Source: Microbacterium paulum | Lineage (GTDB): Bacteria; Actinomycetota; Actinomycetes; Actinomycetales; Microbacteriaceae | DNA: 35,736 bases | Reading direction: 5' to 3' | Assembly (NCBI RefSeq): GCF_015707995.1 | Contig: NZ_JAAGRY010000034.1 | Coordinates: 1 to 35,736 of the forward strand | In this document: positions 35,117 through 35,736 of the stretch, one piece after another | How positions within the stretch are numbered: position 1 is the first letter of the stretch | Layout: every line of letters begins with the position of its first letter | Program-made: the position numbers and the translations under genes | Notes under the pieces: model-generated | Told to the model about the DNA's origin: nothing | Databases searched by the model: none | The model's input: only the letters and a program-made list of their open reading frames with translations

Positions 35117-35169
35117 GACCGGAGCGCTCCGCGGCGACAGAGGTGCGGCGCCGACCGCGAGTGACCTGA

Positions 35170-35556
35170 TCAGCCCTGCGCGGCCGAGCCGTACGCGCAG
35201 GCGCGGATCTCCTCGAGCAGCGAGGGGCGGGTCGGCGTCCAGCCGAGCGCGCGCGCTTTCGCACCGCTTCCCTGCTGGTCGAGCATGAGGGCGTCGGCGA
35301 ACGGTGCGCCCAGACGTGCACGCGATGCCTCGACGCCCTCCGCAACGACAGGACCGCCGGCGACCGCTTCGCCGAGCTCGGTGACCGTCGCGTTGTGACC
35401 GCTGAGGCCGAGCACCCGTCCGACCGGCTCGGGGCTCTCGATCACCCGCACGTACAGCTCGGCGAGGTCGTCGACGTGCACGGTCGCCCAGTGCGGGGTG
35501 CCGTCGCCGATGACGGTGAGGCGACCCTCGGCGTCGCGCGGAGCGGAGCCCAGCAT
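35170..35556 (-). pseudogene. NAD-dependent epimerase/dehydratase C-terminus cut by an IS
   Basis: The frame gives the last 128 residues of an extended SDR protein: TVIGDGTPHWATVHVDDLAELYVRVIESPEPVG is the typical substrate-side region, and GAKARALGWTPTRPSLLEEI is the usual C-terminal motif. The NAD-binding half with the GxxGxxG and YxxxK motifs is absent because the insertion sequence begins at once beyond 35556. The other half may lie past the IS outside the window. Confidence 0.82.
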
Positions 35557-35736
35557 GGGGTCTGTCGGAAAGTTTGTGTGTGAGGGGTTCGGCGTGATCG
35601 GTTCGGCTTCGGTCGGACGGGAAGCTGAATCACGTCATGAGCACTGAATTGAAGACAACAACTGAGCAATCCGAGACCGTCGATCTGCGAACCGGGGAGG
35701 TCCTTCCTGCGCCGCCGAATATCACCGCGGTCGCGG
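35557..35736 (+). mobile_element. left end of an insertion sequence, IS256-like
   Basis: The left end starts GGGGTCTGTCGGAAAGTTTG at about 35557 and interrupts the epimerase gene. Its end sequence resembles IS256-family terminal repeats in actinobacteria. The element is clearly less GC-rich and less codon-biased than its surroundings. It runs off the right edge, so its right end, target duplication and length are not visible. Confidence 0.7.
35637..35736 (+). CDS. N-terminus of putative transposase, runs off right edge
   Basis: 33 residues are present (MSTELKTTTEQSETVDLRTG, then EVLPAPPNITAVA). The N-terminal stretch is too short and variable for family assignment; the transposase call rests on its position inside the IS left end. 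The start ATG at 35637 is the first in the element and lies about 80 bases from its end. Confidence 0.55.
   Translation, partial: MSTELKTTTEQSETVDLRTGEVLPAPPNITAVA

Noticed and set aside
1..35736. CRISPR arrays, tRNA or rRNA genes
   Set aside because: No regularly spaced direct repeats and no cloverleaf or rRNA signature seen on either strand by eye.

Overview
The window reads as chromosomal DNA of a high-GC actinobacterium. The Microbacteriaceae, most likely Microbacterium, fit best. The reasons are very high third-position GC in the genes, frequent GTG starts, the block yajC-secD-secF-relA next to ruvC-ruvA-ruvB, yebC and pdxS-pdxT, and the rarA / rpsD / alaS neighbourhood. The assignment to genus is inference from gene content.

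Region 1 (1-28.0 kb) is a dense housekeeping core. On the minus strand it runs alaS (3' end outside the window), a small membrane protein, rpsD, a DUF1361 membrane protein, a Nudix-TPR-Nudix fusion and rarA. A short plus-strand island follows: a small membrane protein, a DUF349 protein behind a structured leader, and an AbiEi-antitoxin-like protein. Next comes one long minus-strand series: pdxS-pdxT (vitamin B6 synthesis), a DUF1697 protein, yebC, ruvC-ruvA-ruvB (Holliday junction processing), yajC-secD-secF (Sec accessory complex) and relA (stringent response). Divergent from pdxS are pdxR, a MocR-type regulator, and pdxY, a pyridoxal kinase, so PLP synthesis, salvage and control sit together. 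thrS with a HIT protein, an SLC13/ArsB-like permease and an ACT-domain regulator end the core.

Region 2 (28.0-35.7 kb) is accessory and partly decayed. It holds a 5'-truncated FUSC gene, a small gene with an internal stop, a broken GH13 alpha-glucosidase, a C17 homopolymer, an lgt gene with an internal deletion, a remnant downstream of terC, and an epimerase cut by the left end of an insertion sequence. Intact genes lie among these: a DUF6804-type membrane protein, a zinc alcohol dehydrogenase, a DUF998 membrane protein, a TerC-family protein and a DUF2277 protein. Two copies of an 82-bp inverted-repeat element (opposite orientations, conserved ends, variable centre) and one half copy lie beside these broken genes.

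Regulatory features seen by eye: a yybP-ykoY (Mn2+) type riboswitch before terC; a LexA-like SOS box between ruvC and ruvA; a candidate translational-control leader before the DUF349 gene; and eight genes with TAnnnT exactly six bases before the start codon, which suggests common leaderless transcription. No tRNA, rRNA, CRISPR array or recognisable defence island was found. The most original candidates are the 82-bp REPIN-like element, the Nudix-TPR-Nudix protein and the DUF349 leader.
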